DNA from: Acinetobacter chengduensis
Lineage (GTDB): Bacteria; Pseudomonadota; Gammaproteobacteria; Pseudomonadales; Moraxellaceae
Direction of reading: 5' to 3'
Assembly: GCF_003664645.1 (NCBI RefSeq)
Contig: NZ_RCHC01000019.1
Location: 1-64,000, forward strand
DNA length: 64,000 bases
Both the position numbers and the translations under genes were made by a program. Positions 51,594 through 59,736 of the stretch are shown here, piece after piece (position 1 is the stretch's first letter; the number at the start of each line of letters is the position of its first letter). The notes under the pieces were generated by a model. It saw nothing but the letters and a program-made list of their open reading frames with translations, ran no database searches and was not told the DNA's origin.

Positions 51594-53846
51594 TTATACG
51601 ATTTGTGCTCTCATGCCCAGTCCTCCTGTAATCGCATGTGCTATATCCCGGTCGGCTGGTACCTGCGAAATACTGCCGTTTCCAGCACTGGCCATCATTC
51701 CCGATTGTTCTGACTTGGTATCAGTACGGCGCGTTAAGTCTGGCTTTTCAACTGCCTCAACTTTTGTGGCTTTTGGATAGTTAGATACATATAAGGGCTT
51801 ACTGGCTGTACGCGTGGATACCGCATTTACCGATACTATTTTGCCTTTTGGTGTTTTGGATGCCTGTTGGCCAACACCTTCAGTTTTCTTCTGAATACTT
51901 TTTAAATGACCACGGCGCCGTGCATCGTGTGCTTCCCATGGAAAAGCCAAACCGCTTTTTAACCGTTTCTGGCCATAAGCCCACCCAATGTAGTTTTTGC
52001 CAATCGTCTTAGAGTATTGCTCTGGATCTGCATCTGGGTTTTTCTCAAACATAGCCTTGGTTGGTGCATAAAGAGGATTGTTATCAATTTCCATCTTCAT
52101 ATATTCGGCTTGAGCGTCTAAAGCGGCCTGCCCGGGGATGATTCGACCATCCTTAAATACGCCTCTTTTGGTTAAATGATCTCGCAAGCCCTTTCCGCGT
52201 TCACCTTGCCAACTAATCATTCCTATGTTTGTTAAGTTATTCGCTCTGTCTGTATGTGTGCCATACAAGTGGTCGCTTGAGTACCCACCTTCACGCCCAA
52301 TTTCCGCAGTCAATGCTTGAGCTTGAGACTTACTAAATTTAGCTTTAATAAGCGAGTTGTAGACAGCCGATTGATTGTAATCCGCCTCTTTGCTTAATCT
52401 TTCTTTGGATGTGCCACCGCTAGTATTGCTTAAGCCCTCGCCGTATCCGCCACCAGTGCCACCAGAATTGCCAGCACTGCCATTTCGGGAGTATCTGGCC
52501 AGCATCATACCGCCAAAACCAAAACCGCCCACTGACGCAATATTAGAGCCGATCTTGGTTGCACTATTCCAGCCATCCTTAACCATCTTGTTAATGCCAT
52601 CAAGCGTAGTATTCCAGCTCTTAACAATTGTGCCTCCAATGTCCTGACCTTGGAGCCGTTCCGTCCAGCCTCCAATTTTTTGGCCGACAATATCGCCTAC
52701 AGCCGAACCAATAGTCGCACCGGCTACGGCGCCCACTGGCCCAAGTGCTGAACCAACTAAACCGCCCAAGCCCATACCGGCCATTGAGCCAAGCCCTCCC
52801 CCTTTCTCCTTGGCATCCATATCAGCCCATTTCGATGCGAGTAACCCGCCACCCACCAAGGCCCCAATTAGAGGAAGTTTTCGCCCAGCCTTAAGGATCT
52901 TTTCAGCCCCACCAGTACGGCGTCCGCCTTTTTTGCCATCACGACCGGGTACCGGGGTAGGGGTATTACCTGGACCATTACGCCCGTTTTTACCATTACG
53001 CCCGGGTACTGAAATGCGGGAACCATCAAAAAGGCCACCAGCACGTGAACGCTGACGGTTTACGGCGTCAATTAACTTTCTAAATAGCTTGCGTGTTTCT
53101 GAGTTATTCCGCTCAACCTCTGTATTGTGGTTACGTTGTTCGCTGGGTAGTTCCTCATTTCGTTTGGGCTTGCCTTTTTTATACAGCCACATTGCACCAC
53201 GGCCCATGAGCTTGAATGCACCCTTGGCCGGACTTAATAATGAGCCTAGTTCGCGAACGGCATCAATTGTAGGGTCAATGCTTGATGCATCCACACCCCC
53301 AACGCCTGCACTGAGATTCTTAAACGCTGAAGCAATAGCTTTTTCATTGGCCGTGCTGGCTGAGCTAACAAATCGCCCGCGTGCATCGCGTTCACTGGAC
53401 GCCGTACTACTGTCAGTTTGCTTTGTCTTCGGGATAGCACCACGATTAGCATTACCGCCCGCCCCTGCCTTGTCTGCCTCTTGTATGACTGTAGTTTTTG
53501 TGGTGGCTTTGGTTGCTCTGTTTGGCACACCAGTGGCCACCGCACTGCCCTGCCCAGTCGCCGGGGGTGAACCCGCCCCTGTTTGCCGGGTCGGTTTAAT
53601 TTTGTCTGATAAATTTACAGTAACGTTAACAGTCGGCTTGGTTTTGATTGCTGAAGTAATAGCATCGCTTAACTTGTTGGTCTGGAACCTCTGCCGTGCA
53701 TTTTGATTAGACAGCTCAATTAGCTGTGACTTAAGAAGCGCTAATATTTCCGCTGTATCAGAATGAACATTATCCAGCCCTTTACGCAGTTCGACTAATC
53801 GGCGTTCACCGACTAAAAACCCCTGTGCATCTGTTTGAATTGCCAT
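51594..53846 (-). CDS. tail-associated lysozyme / injection protein (750 aa)
   Basis: Residues 1-70 are helical. Residues 70-330 are low-complexity Lys/Thr/Gly (GKNGRNGPGNTPTPVPGRDG). Residues about 335-400 are Gly/Ala-rich and membrane-seeking (LPLIGALVGGGLLASK, GMGLGGLVGSALGPVGAVAG). Residues about 500-650 match the phage tail lysozyme domain (SKSQAQALTAEIGREGGYSS with a likely catalytic Glu, GMISWQGERGKGLRDHL). This fits a protein that cuts peptidoglycan and enters the membrane during injection, like P1 Sit or lysozyme-bearing tape measures. It has its own late promoter far from the other tail genes. Confidence 0.82.
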   Translation of the reverse strand: MAIQTDAQGFLVGERRLVELRKGLDNVHSDTAEILALLKSQLIELSNQNARQRFQTNKLSDAITSAIKTKPTVNVTVNLSDKIKPTRQTGAGSPPATGQGSAVATGVPNRATKATTKTTVIQEADKAGAGGNANRGAIPKTKQTDSSTASSERDARGRFVSSASTANEKAIASAFKNLSAGVGGVDASSIDPTIDAVRELGSLLSPAKGAFKLMGRGAMWLYKKGKPKRNEELPSEQRNHNTEVERNNSETRKLFRKLIDAVNRQRSRAGGLFDGSRISVPGRNGKNGRNGPGNTPTPVPGRDGKKGGRRTGGAEKILKAGRKLPLIGALVGGGLLASKWADMDAKEKGGGLGSMAGMGLGGLVGSALGPVGAVAGATIGSAVGDIVGQKIGGWTERLQGQDIGGTIVKSWNTTLDGINKMVKDGWNSATKIGSNIASVGGFGFGGMMLARYSRNGSAGNSGGTGGGYGEGLSNTSGGTSKERLSKEADYNQSAVYNSLIKAKFSKSQAQALTAEIGREGGYSSDHLYGTHTDRANNLTNIGMISWQGERGKGLRDHLTKRGVFKDGRIIPGQAALDAQAEYMKMEIDNNPLYAPTKAMFEKNPDADPEQYSKTIGKNYIGWAYGQKRLKSGLAFPWEAHDARRRGHLKSIQKKTEGVGQQASKTPKGKIVSVNAVSTRTASKPLYVSNYPKATKVEAVEKPDLTRRTDTKSEQSGMMASAGNGSISQVPADRDIAHAITGGLGMRAQIV

Positions 53847-53898
53847 ATCGGCACCCTTGTTAATATGTATGCAAGCAGTTTAAGCAGGCGCCGTATGC

Positions 53899-53916
53899 GT
53901 TTTTATATTTGTTCCA
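53899..53916 (-). promoter_or_regulatory. putative late promoter of the tail lysozyme gene
   Basis: TGGAACAAATATAAAAACGC on the minus strand, about 55-60 bases from the ATG and preceded by a terminator. Confidence 0.6.
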
Positions 53917-53920
53917 GCCA

Positions 53921-53955
53921 AAAAAAAGCAGTAAGTGATGTATTACTTACTGCCT
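53921..53955 (-). terminator. strong minus-strand terminator
   Basis: Perfect nine-base GCAGTAAGT / ACTTACTGC stem followed by seven T on the minus strand. It ends whatever is transcribed from the repeat-rich block. Confidence 0.85.
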
Positions 53956-54021
53956 ATCTTAATGCCGACAACAGATAGGCAATTGACTGTGCTCCTACCT
54001 GCTGACGGCGTGAATATAATA

Positions 54022-54062
54022 TAAATGAGTAATTGTGTAAATGCGCAATTGAGCAAATGAAA
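54022..54062. repeat. octamer array (clearest example)
   Basis: Five consecutive octamers: AAATGAGT, AATTGTGT, AAATGCGC, AATTGAGC, AAATGAAA. The 8-bp period and the AAWTGNGY consensus are unmistakable here. Confidence 0.8.
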
Positions 54063-54073
54063 AATTAAGCATT

Positions 54074-54107
54074 AAAAAACCGGAGGCCTTTGGAGCTCTC
54101 CGGTTTT
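54074..54107. terminator. hairpin terminator of repeat unit 1
   Basis: ACCGGAG / CTCCGGT stem with A-run on one side and T-run on the other. Nearly the same hairpin recurs at 54533-54569. Confidence 0.75.
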
Positions 54108-54302
54108 CGCGTTTATTATCAACATTTTCAAAATTTCAAAAAACTTTTTAAGGCTTCGATCAAAAAAACATTAATTCTCTCAATCATTTATTTATGTACT
54201 ACAAAAACGCGGTATTTAAATTATTTATAGCCAATTGCACTGTGAATGCCTGTACTACGCGAAGCAATATACAACAATCCGTTAAATGTGTAAATGCGCA
54301 AA

Positions 54303-54339
54303 TAAAAAAATCCGGGCAGTGTTTGCTCTACCCGGATTC
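54303..54339 (-). terminator. hairpin terminator of repeat unit 2
   Basis: AATCCGGG / CCCGGATT stem followed by seven T on the minus strand. Confidence 0.8.
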
Positions 54340-54532
54340 TCTCGCAAAGAAGTTAATGCCACTGTCCACAACAGCACAAACTCATGATTAATTTCTATTA
54401 AACTTGTTAGGTTGACCTACTCGCATCGAATGTACTTTGCATAACAGCCAGATGCGCTGTGAACGCCTGTGCTGTGAGCGAACTATATAATAATCTTATT
54501 AATGTGTAAATGCGCAATTTAACAATTAAGCA

Positions 54533-54569
54533 ATAAAAAAACCGAAGGCCTTTGGAGCTCTCCGGTTTA
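54533..54569 (-). terminator. hairpin terminator of repeat unit 3
   Basis: AAACCGGAG / CTTCGGTTT stem sharing the GGCCTTTGGAGCTC inner sequence with the hairpin at 54074. Confidence 0.75.
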
Positions 54570-54582
54570 GTTGGGCTAAGTA

Positions 54583-54655
54583 ACAGACTCTCTGTTATCG
54601 GTGATCCGTTAAACACCAGAGACAACCCTGTGTATATGATTCAAGTCTCTCACCG
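54583..54655. ncRNA. candidate structured RNA element
   Basis: Hairpin ACAGA-ctc-TCTGT (54583-54595) is followed by CGGTG...CACCG (outer stem) enclosing AGAGAC...GTCTCT (inner stem). No promoter or known RNA family was identified, so this is a structural impression only. Confidence 0.35.
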
Positions 54656-54731
54656 AAGACGTTTTGAGCGCCACCGGTTCCTAGTGAGCACAATATATCC
54701 CATACACTTAAATGTGTAAATGCGCATTTAC

Positions 54732-55226
54732 TCAATCAATTGCATTTTTAAAGTGCCAATCTTTTAAGTTAGCCATACCCAGTGCTGTTGCCTGCTCGAT
54801 AGCATCTTCCATACTCATGGCCAATATTGCAGTTTCACTATATGAAGACCAGCTAGACCCACACCCAGCCACGTTGCCATCTTCATCCAGATTAACTGAA
54901 TAAATGCTTTTGCATACTTTTAGCCCTACAAAAAAAGGGTAGTCGCAATCATGTTTTAAATCGATTGCCAATTCCTGTAAAAATCCAGCCTCATCGCGTG
55001 AGCTACACTCTTGAAAACTTTTATATACAGCTTCCATTGCAGGCCAGCTTTCACTTAAGCGGGAAATATCACTACTATGTGCATATCTCAAAAATTCACC
55101 GATCCACTCCGGCACATGACTACTATCCAAAGCCGGCAGATAAGAAATGCTACCGATAGCTACCCCAGACAAGTCCAGTGCATCCACTTTATCTTGTAAT
55201 GCTTCATTTTCTTTTAAATAACCCAC
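54732..55226 (-). CDS. hypothetical protein (164 aa)
   Basis: GTG start at 55226 with GAGG upstream (MGYLKENEALQDKVDALDLS). A central Cys/Asp region (ECSSRDEAGFLQELAIDLKH) precedes a tail with SMEDAIEQATALGMANLKDW. Its stop falls next to an octamer array. Family unknown. Confidence 0.65.
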   Translation of the reverse strand: MGYLKENEALQDKVDALDLSGVAIGSISYLPALDSSHVPEWIGEFLRYAHSSDISRLSESWPAMEAVYKSFQECSSRDEAGFLQELAIDLKHDCDYPFFVGLKVCKSIYSVNLDEDGNVAGCGSSWSSYSETAILAMSMEDAIEQATALGMANLKDWHFKNAID

Positions 55227-55281
55227 AATCCAAACCTCAACTTATATTAAATATGTTTTGCACAATACAGATACGGCGCAT

Positions 55282-55310
55282 AAAAAGCCGGGCTATGATC
55301 CCGGCTTTTT
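55282..55310 (-). terminator. intrinsic terminator after the 55322-55666 gene
   Basis: AAAAAGCCGGG / CCCGGCTTTTT eleven-base stem. Confidence 0.85.
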
Positions 55311-55321
55311 TAAGTGAACTC

Positions 55322-55666
55322 TTATGCTACTTCGTTATGTTGCAAGGAGTCCAGTGCTAACTGCAATGAGCGAATCGCTAACGCTCGTTGCTCTGTATAT
55401 TCAGCATCTAAAAGCATCTTATTTCTGTGTATCAACATTTCAATAAGTATTGCGTCTGTAATGCCATCACCTGCGCCATGTTCACCCTCAAATTCCACGT
55501 CTACGGGCTCTCTGTCGCCAATTACTACCATGTAAGATTGTCCTGAAGGAATTTTCTCAACTCCGTTTTCAGTAACAATTTGCGTATTCTTATATACAAA
55601 CGAATCGCCCTCACGCAAAACCAGCTCGCCCTTAACATCGCCGCGCTGGCTGTAGATATCAAACAT
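55322..55666 (-). CDS. hypothetical protein (114 aa)
   Basis: Starts MFDIYSQRGDVKGELVLREG; beta-rich first half (SGQSYMVVIGDREPVDVEFE) and helical second half. Single-gene unit with its own terminator. The preceding 267 bases (55667-55933) are very AT-rich and probably hold its promoter; I see no clear repeat or gene in them. Confidence 0.65.
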   Translation of the reverse strand: MFDIYSQRGDVKGELVLREGDSFVYKNTQIVTENGVEKIPSGQSYMVVIGDREPVDVEFEGEHGAGDGITDAILIEMLIHRNKMLLDAEYTEQRALAIRSLQLALDSLQHNEVA

Positions 55667-55933
55667 AAAGTGCTTATTCCTTGGATTGCTTCTATCTTGT
55701 GATCTTGTGATTCATCACTTAATTAGAAAGTTTTCTTAGATTTGCAGTACACACAAATTAGCAAAATTTTACATGATTTTACTTAGTTTTATGAGTTAAC
55801 AATCACCAAAATTAGTTTAAATATGTTACACGTTGCATTACTGTACAGAATTACCCATACAATCAATTAAGTACAAATATCATGTTAAATTTACTTAACA
55901 TTTTTTTGTTAACGACATTTAACGCTGTATATT

Positions 55934-56809
55934 TCACCCGTCTTCCACGTCCTGATCCCCGTCTTCATCATCGTCAAACTGCTCACTTTCAAGTTCTTCT
56001 TTTCTGGCCTGCTCAGCCATTTCGTTTAGCACTTGCTGTTCAAATTCACCCGCCTCAATCCAGCCGATACGCTTCTCAATGTCTGCATACTGCTTGTCTA
56101 ACGCACTACGCGCATTATCAAAGATTGTGTCATCTTGAATAGCACTTACACGATCCGCCGTATCACTATCACGCGTATCGTCAATGTTGATCCCAAATAA
56201 AGCAAAATCCATCTGCATCAGATTTTTTGCAGTTCTACTAAACACTTCTATCTTATCAACTACTGTTTCAAGCAAGCCAAATTTGCGCCGTGCGGCGTCC
56301 ATTTGTTCTTCTGTTTGGTTGTCTGCTAGTACAGCCTCTTTGGCCTCATACATCCAATCCATACTGCCATCAAGTAGCTGTCCTATTTTACCCGTACGCT
56401 GTCGATGCTCCTTTAACACGTCTATAGTTTTTCTATTTCTATAGGCTATATTATTTAGGGCCTCAAATTCAAAGCCGTGTATGCCGGTTGCCGGTAGAAA
56501 CTTACTATTAGTGCCGGTATGTGTATCAGATATATCTGATTGTAATTGCTCAAATTCTTTTGTTAGTTCATCAAACAACCGGCACTTAACGGCATCAAGT
56601 GAACCGTCCGCCAAGCGGCAGTAATCCCGCACGTTCTTAGTCCAGTTTTCCGATTTACACTTTTTCCGTACAGAATCGGGGGAGGGTGTCTTTTTTTTGG
56701 TTAGTTCAGATACGGCGGCGCATAGCTCTTTGAATGTTATTTCAGGTACGGCGCACCAGATCGCTTTAAGAAAAAACCAAATTTTAGGGTCAAACTTTAG
56801 CTTAGACAT
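55934..56809 (-). CDS. HTH protein, candidate small terminase subunit (291 aa)
   Basis: Residues 18-60 (ITFKELCAAVSELTKKKTPS, RKKCKSENWTK) form a helix-turn-helix of the kind found in small terminase or Mu-type packaging initiators. The middle is a long helical oligomerisation-type region (HRQRTGKIGQLLDGSMDWMY, KFGLLETVVDKIEVFSRTAK), and the C-terminus is very acidic. It lies 13 kb from the large subunit, which makes the call uncertain; a transcription regulator is the alternative. It overlaps the XRE gene upstream by eight bases. Confidence 0.5.
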   Translation of the reverse strand: MSKLKFDPKIWFFLKAIWCAVPEITFKELCAAVSELTKKKTPSPDSVRKKCKSENWTKNVRDYCRLADGSLDAVKCRLFDELTKEFEQLQSDISDTHTGTNSKFLPATGIHGFEFEALNNIAYRNRKTIDVLKEHRQRTGKIGQLLDGSMDWMYEAKEAVLADNQTEEQMDAARRKFGLLETVVDKIEVFSRTAKNLMQMDFALFGINIDDTRDSDTADRVSAIQDDTIFDNARSALDKQYADIEKRIGWIEAGEFEQQVLNEMAEQARKEELESEQFDDDEDGDQDVEDG

Positions 56810-57566
56810 TATCCCCTCGACCAGTCTCTAGGTCGGTGTCAAGGCCCAACGGCTGATCATTCCATTCGCCGTCCTCAACATTGATATCGGTGCCTATTGG
56901 TCGGTACTCTTTGACCTCTGGTGGATGATCCATTTTTAAAGCGTGGTCAGTCATAAACTCGCTGACGATCAAACTATCCGTTTTGTTAATGTGATCCAGA
57001 ATAGATAGCTCTAAGATTCGACTATGACGAGCAATCATGCTTTCAATTGTTCTGCATGAGTTCTCAACCTGATTACACAAATCGATATATTGATTTCGCA
57101 CTTCCAGCTCATTAAAAACTTCGGCCGGCAGGTTTTTTCGTAAAAAATAGATCAGTTCAAGCGATTGATCTTTTAGTGTTACTGCTTCCATGCGTGGCAT
57201 GACAGAAACTTGCTTGGCCATCAACAAGCCGATTCGATCAACTGTATCGATAGCAATTTCCCGCAGGCCTTGGGTAATCTGCCCCGCTCTGGAGCTTTCT
57301 ATATCACGCTCAATATCACTTGATAGGCCAAAAATAAAATCGAGACTTACACCATACAAAATGGCTAAACGAACCAAGATATACGGCGATGGCATACGCA
57401 TACCGCCTTCAATTTCGCTAATTCTGTTTTTTCTGTCTTGAACACCCCAAACCTTCAGCATTACCTGCTTAAGTGACAGACGTGCCACCATTTGCCGGGC
57501 TATCTTCAGATTTCTGCCAATAGTTATCTGAAGTTCCTCATCACGCTTTTGTCTGTTTTGAGCCAC
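56802..57566 (-). CDS. XRE-family DNA-binding protein (254 aa)
   Basis: Residues 14-80 are a Cro/CI-type HTH (RNLKIARQMVARLSLKQVML, NRISEIEGGMRMPSPYILVR, LAILYGVSLDFIFGL). The rest is helical (TDHALKMDHPPEVKEYRP) with a polar Asp/Glu-rich tail. Overlaps the candidate small terminase gene. Possible roles are control of late genes or partnership in packaging initiation. Confidence 0.72.
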   Translation of the reverse strand: MAQNRQKRDEELQITIGRNLKIARQMVARLSLKQVMLKVWGVQDRKNRISEIEGGMRMPSPYILVRLAILYGVSLDFIFGLSSDIERDIESSRAGQITQGLREIAIDTVDRIGLLMAKQVSVMPRMEAVTLKDQSLELIYFLRKNLPAEVFNELEVRNQYIDLCNQVENSCRTIESMIARHSRILELSILDHINKTDSLIVSEFMTDHALKMDHPPEVKEYRPIGTDINVEDGEWNDQPLGLDTDLETGRGDNV

Positions 57567-57597
57567 ACAACACCTTTAAATACAATATCTTAAAACT

Positions 57598-57652
57598 TTA
57601 CACATTTGTTAAATTATACATTTGAGCAAATGTGTATTTACTCATTTAATCT
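57598..57652. repeat. octamer linker array
   Basis: About six degenerate units in both orientations (ACACATTT, ATACATTT, GAGCAAAT, GTGTATTT, ACTCATTT). The last provides the NE-stop of the nuclease gene. Confidence 0.62.
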
Positions 57653-58204
57653 TAAACCCAAGTAATTGCTAATCAGTGATATAGCCCCTTGCTCACTAAA
57701 ACACACTTCTACGCGATAGCCTTCCTCAATGAGCATAGGGTGATATTGGCGCTGTATATCTGTCACTGTGCCTTTCGCTGATTTCAATTCAATAAACAAG
57801 CCCTTGAATGGAGAAACACCAACAATTAGAAATAAGTCGGGGAATCCGGCTTTAGTTCCCATTGCCTTAAATCGACCTGCTTCTGACTTACTACGCTTCC
57901 CGCCGTTCGGTGAGTGATGCAGATATTCATTTAAAGTCGTGTTTTTCCATTTAACTGTTTTTGCCCAGTCAATGACACGCATCTGGATTTCATCTTCTGA
58001 AGGGCCTTGGCCAAGGGCTATGCGTTCGCGTTCCTTTGGAGACATACGGCGAGGCTTTTCCAATGCTAAACCGATGCTTGAAATAGGGGTTTTACCTCGA
58101 CTTAGGCTATTGGCTGGCTTCACCCCTTTGTTTTTATTTTTAGACTGCAACAGTTCCTCTAAGGATGCTGGGCGCACCCCTTTACCACGCTTCTTTAAGC
58201 TCAT
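57638..58204 (-). CDS. VRR-NUC domain nuclease (188 aa)
   Basis: The C-terminal 115 residues match VRR-NUC: HHSPNGGKRSKSEAGRFKAM, GFPDLFLIV (metal-binding Asp), GLFIELKSAKGTVTDIQ (Glu and Lys of the E-x-K motif) and YRVEVCFSEQGAI. Such phage nucleases act on branched or replicating DNA. The first 70 residues are a basic, low-complexity extension (KKRGKGVRPASLEELLQSKN). Likely role: recombination or packaging intermediates. Confidence 0.88.
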   Translation of the reverse strand: MSLKKRGKGVRPASLEELLQSKNKNKGVKPANSLSRGKTPISSIGLALEKPRRMSPKERERIALGQGPSEDEIQMRVIDWAKTVKWKNTTLNEYLHHSPNGGKRSKSEAGRFKAMGTKAGFPDLFLIVGVSPFKGLFIELKSAKGTVTDIQRQYHPMLIEEGYRVEVCFSEQGAISLISNYLGLRLNE

Positions 58205-58431
58205 TATTCTTTATCCTTTTGGTCTTCCACGTTCTGCGTATTGATCAATCGAATTTCCATCTTATGCATGTCTTGCTCAACTACAGTCAATCGATCTTCA
58301 ATACGCGCAGCGATACGCACATCCAGCTCTAACAATTTCGATTCTAATTTAGTAATTTCTCGTTTATGCATGCGGTGTTGTGTATATAGACAAGCCACTA
58401 AGACAGCCGTTCCCACTAAAATTTCATACAT
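58204..58431 (-). CDS. small membrane protein with coiled coil (75 aa)
   Basis: The start chosen is the ATG at 58431 (MYEILVGTAVLVACLYTQHR). One transmembrane segment is followed by a charged coiled coil (KREITKLESKLLELDVRIAA). Overlaps the nuclease gene start by one base. Could be a spanin-like or exclusion protein; unproven. Confidence 0.62.
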   Translation of the reverse strand: MYEILVGTAVLVACLYTQHRMHKREITKLESKLLELDVRIAARIEDRLTVVEQDMHKMEIRLINTQNVEDQKDKE

Positions 58432-58449
58432 TGCTATTTCAACAGCTAT

Positions 58450-58490
58450 AAAAAAAACCAAGTGCGAGTTTAGATGCGCCTTGGTTTTTT
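58450..58490. terminator. bidirectional hairpin terminator
   Basis: AAACCAAG / CTTGGTTT stem extended by TGCG/CGCA, with A-run and T-run flanks. Confidence 0.7.
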
Positions 58491-58537
58491 GTGTTTCGAC
58501 CGATTGAGCCTATCGGGCTGTTTTTTAATCAAACAGT

Positions 58538-58939
58538 TTAATTCGCTTTATTTGTGTATGTTTTCGCATGATCCATATATATCAGTTCTGCAATATCGGA
58601 CGCACAAACAACTTTAGACAACTTGCCGTCTGTGGCCACCAGATAAAAGTGCTCACCTATAGTCGCAATATATTTACCGCTTTTCATACTATAGGCATCG
58701 GCACCTACTGGTGCGAAAGACACAATCTCATTTAATTTTGAACTGCTAACCAACAACGATGCTTTTGCTTGGCTACGAATACGGCGCAAAATGCTCAGTG
58801 ATAAATAACCATCAACAACAGCACAACCCATTCGTACAAACTTATTGTTTTCGATATGCCAATGAGTCGTACTCAATGGTGCCAAATCTAAAACCCGATC
58901 AAAACTACCCATCATTTCTACATAATCCATTCTTTTCAC
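58538..58939 (-). CDS. hypothetical protein (133 aa, or 130 from an internal ATG)
   Basis: The GTG at 58939 abuts an octamer array; an ATG at 58930 (MDYVEMMGSFDRVLDL) is an equally good start. Beta-rich, with NNKFVRMGCAVVDGYLSLSI and GKYIATIGEHFYLVATDGKL. Family unknown. Confidence 0.62.
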   Translation of the reverse strand: MKRMDYVEMMGSFDRVLDLAPLSTTHWHIENNKFVRMGCAVVDGYLSLSILRRIRSQAKASLLVSSSKLNEIVSFAPVGADAYSMKSGKYIATIGEHFYLVATDGKLSKVVCASDIAELIYMDHAKTYTNKAN

Positions 58940-58985
58940 TCATTTGAGCAATTACTCATTAAAAAAAACCGGGATTAACCCGGCT
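58938..58985. terminator. octamer pair plus intrinsic terminator
   Basis: Octamers (ACTCATTT, GAGCAATT, ACTCATTA) at 58938-58960 are followed by the stem GCCGGG / CCCGGT with eight T on the minus strand (58961-58985). It ends the 59.3-60.5 kb unit. Confidence 0.7.
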
Positions 58986-59006
58986 TATATCTGCATAGGT
59001 AGGTTA

Positions 59007-59279
59007 TTAGCCTTGTAACGCGCTTTCGATCTTGCTTACTGGGATAAACATGCTTGTGTCATCTAGCTCAGTGTTATATCGCGCCGATGTGCGCCACTTG
59101 TCTATCTGCAAGCAATAGACAGACGCATTTTTGCGTTTATCCATAGATTTGCGGTAATAGAGGCGGATTTCTGGCATATAAAAAACTTCTAAATCAGATG
59201 CAGGTTTATTACTGATCACTTTTTTAGCCTCGGCTTTGGTTAGTCCAAGCTGACTTAAGGCATACTCTTTATTACTCAT
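59007..59279 (-). CDS. hypothetical protein (90 aa)
   Basis: ATG inside an octamer array (ATGAGTAATAAAG). YALSQLGLTKAEAKKVISNK suggests a small helical domain, then beta strands with basic residues (RLYYRKSMDKRKNASVYCLQ). Unknown family. Confidence 0.62.
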   Translation of the reverse strand: MSNKEYALSQLGLTKAEAKKVISNKPASDLEVFYMPEIRLYYRKSMDKRKNASVYCLQIDKWRTSARYNTELDDTSMFIPVSKIESALQG

Positions 59280-59316
59280 TTACACATTTACTCATTTGTT
59301 AAATTACTCATTTAGC
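59272..59316. repeat. octamer linker array
   Basis: Five units (ACTCATTT, ACACATTT, ACTCATTT, GTTAAATT, ACTCATTT) span a stop and the next start. Confidence 0.7.
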
Positions 59317-59736
59317 CTTAAAGCTACGAATCGTCACATTGATTTCAACCGGGTGTAAGTTCAATCTATCCAGCTCTGGCCCAAGTGCTTCTTTAAAGTG
59401 CTTTGACACAGTAATCATAGACAACCCAAGCGAACATACTTCTTTTATTTCAAAAGATACAATATGTGGCTCCAATACAGACTCCCCAGTATCACGATCA
59501 ACAGCCGTTGTTTCAAAAGTAATACGCCAAGAGCTTAATACTTTGCGACCCGTTAACAGGTAACTTAAGCCGTTTCCCTTATATGCTTGTCTATACAAAG
59601 CATCGGATCTATTTACAGGCATATTGGCCAAAGCATTACCGGCACAACTATTATTACGCATTTTCATTAAGCGGTTAGTCTTAATCATTTCATAGCGCAA
59701 TTCGATTTGAGTATTTTTGCCTTTACTGCTAGTCAT
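59308..59736 (-). CDS. hypothetical protein (142 aa)
   Basis: Overlaps the stop of the 59733-60356 gene. Basic N-terminus with MIKTNRLMKMRNNSCAGNAL, then a beta-rich domain (LLTGRKVLSSWRITFETTAV). Possibly single-strand or RNA binding; no family recognised. Confidence 0.62.
   Translation of the reverse strand: MTSSKGKNTQIELRYEMIKTNRLMKMRNNSCAGNALANMPVNRSDALYRQAYKGNGLSYLLTGRKVLSSWRITFETTAVDRDTGESVLEPHIVSFEIKEVCSLGLSMITVSKHFKEALGPELDRLNLHPVEINVTIRSFKAK

Larger units (their letters stand above)
53956..54730. other. repeat-rich non-coding block with three similar units
   Basis: No credible gene is present. Two related segments (about 54228-54302 and 54444-54520) share AGCCA, CTGTGAA(T/C)GCCTGT, a TATA-type box and AATGTGTAAATGCGCAA. 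A third, more distant one lies at about 53978-54056 (TATAAT, then AAATGAGT units). Each ends in an octamer array next to a hairpin terminator. Such units may encode small RNAs, or be duplicated regulatory or packaging elements. Confidence 0.6.

Noticed and set aside
53984..54017. TTGACT...TATAAT as a sigma70 promoter in repeat unit 1
   Set aside because: The spacer is about 26 bases, too long; only the TATAAT box is noted.
54407..54625. 72-aa minus-strand frame in the repeat block
   Set aside because: Crosses a terminator and an octamer array, has no ribosome site and no protein-like composition.
53956..54730. tRNA genes in the non-coding block
   Set aside because: No acceptor/T-arm combination such as GGTTCRANYCC with a pairing acceptor stem was found here or elsewhere in the window.
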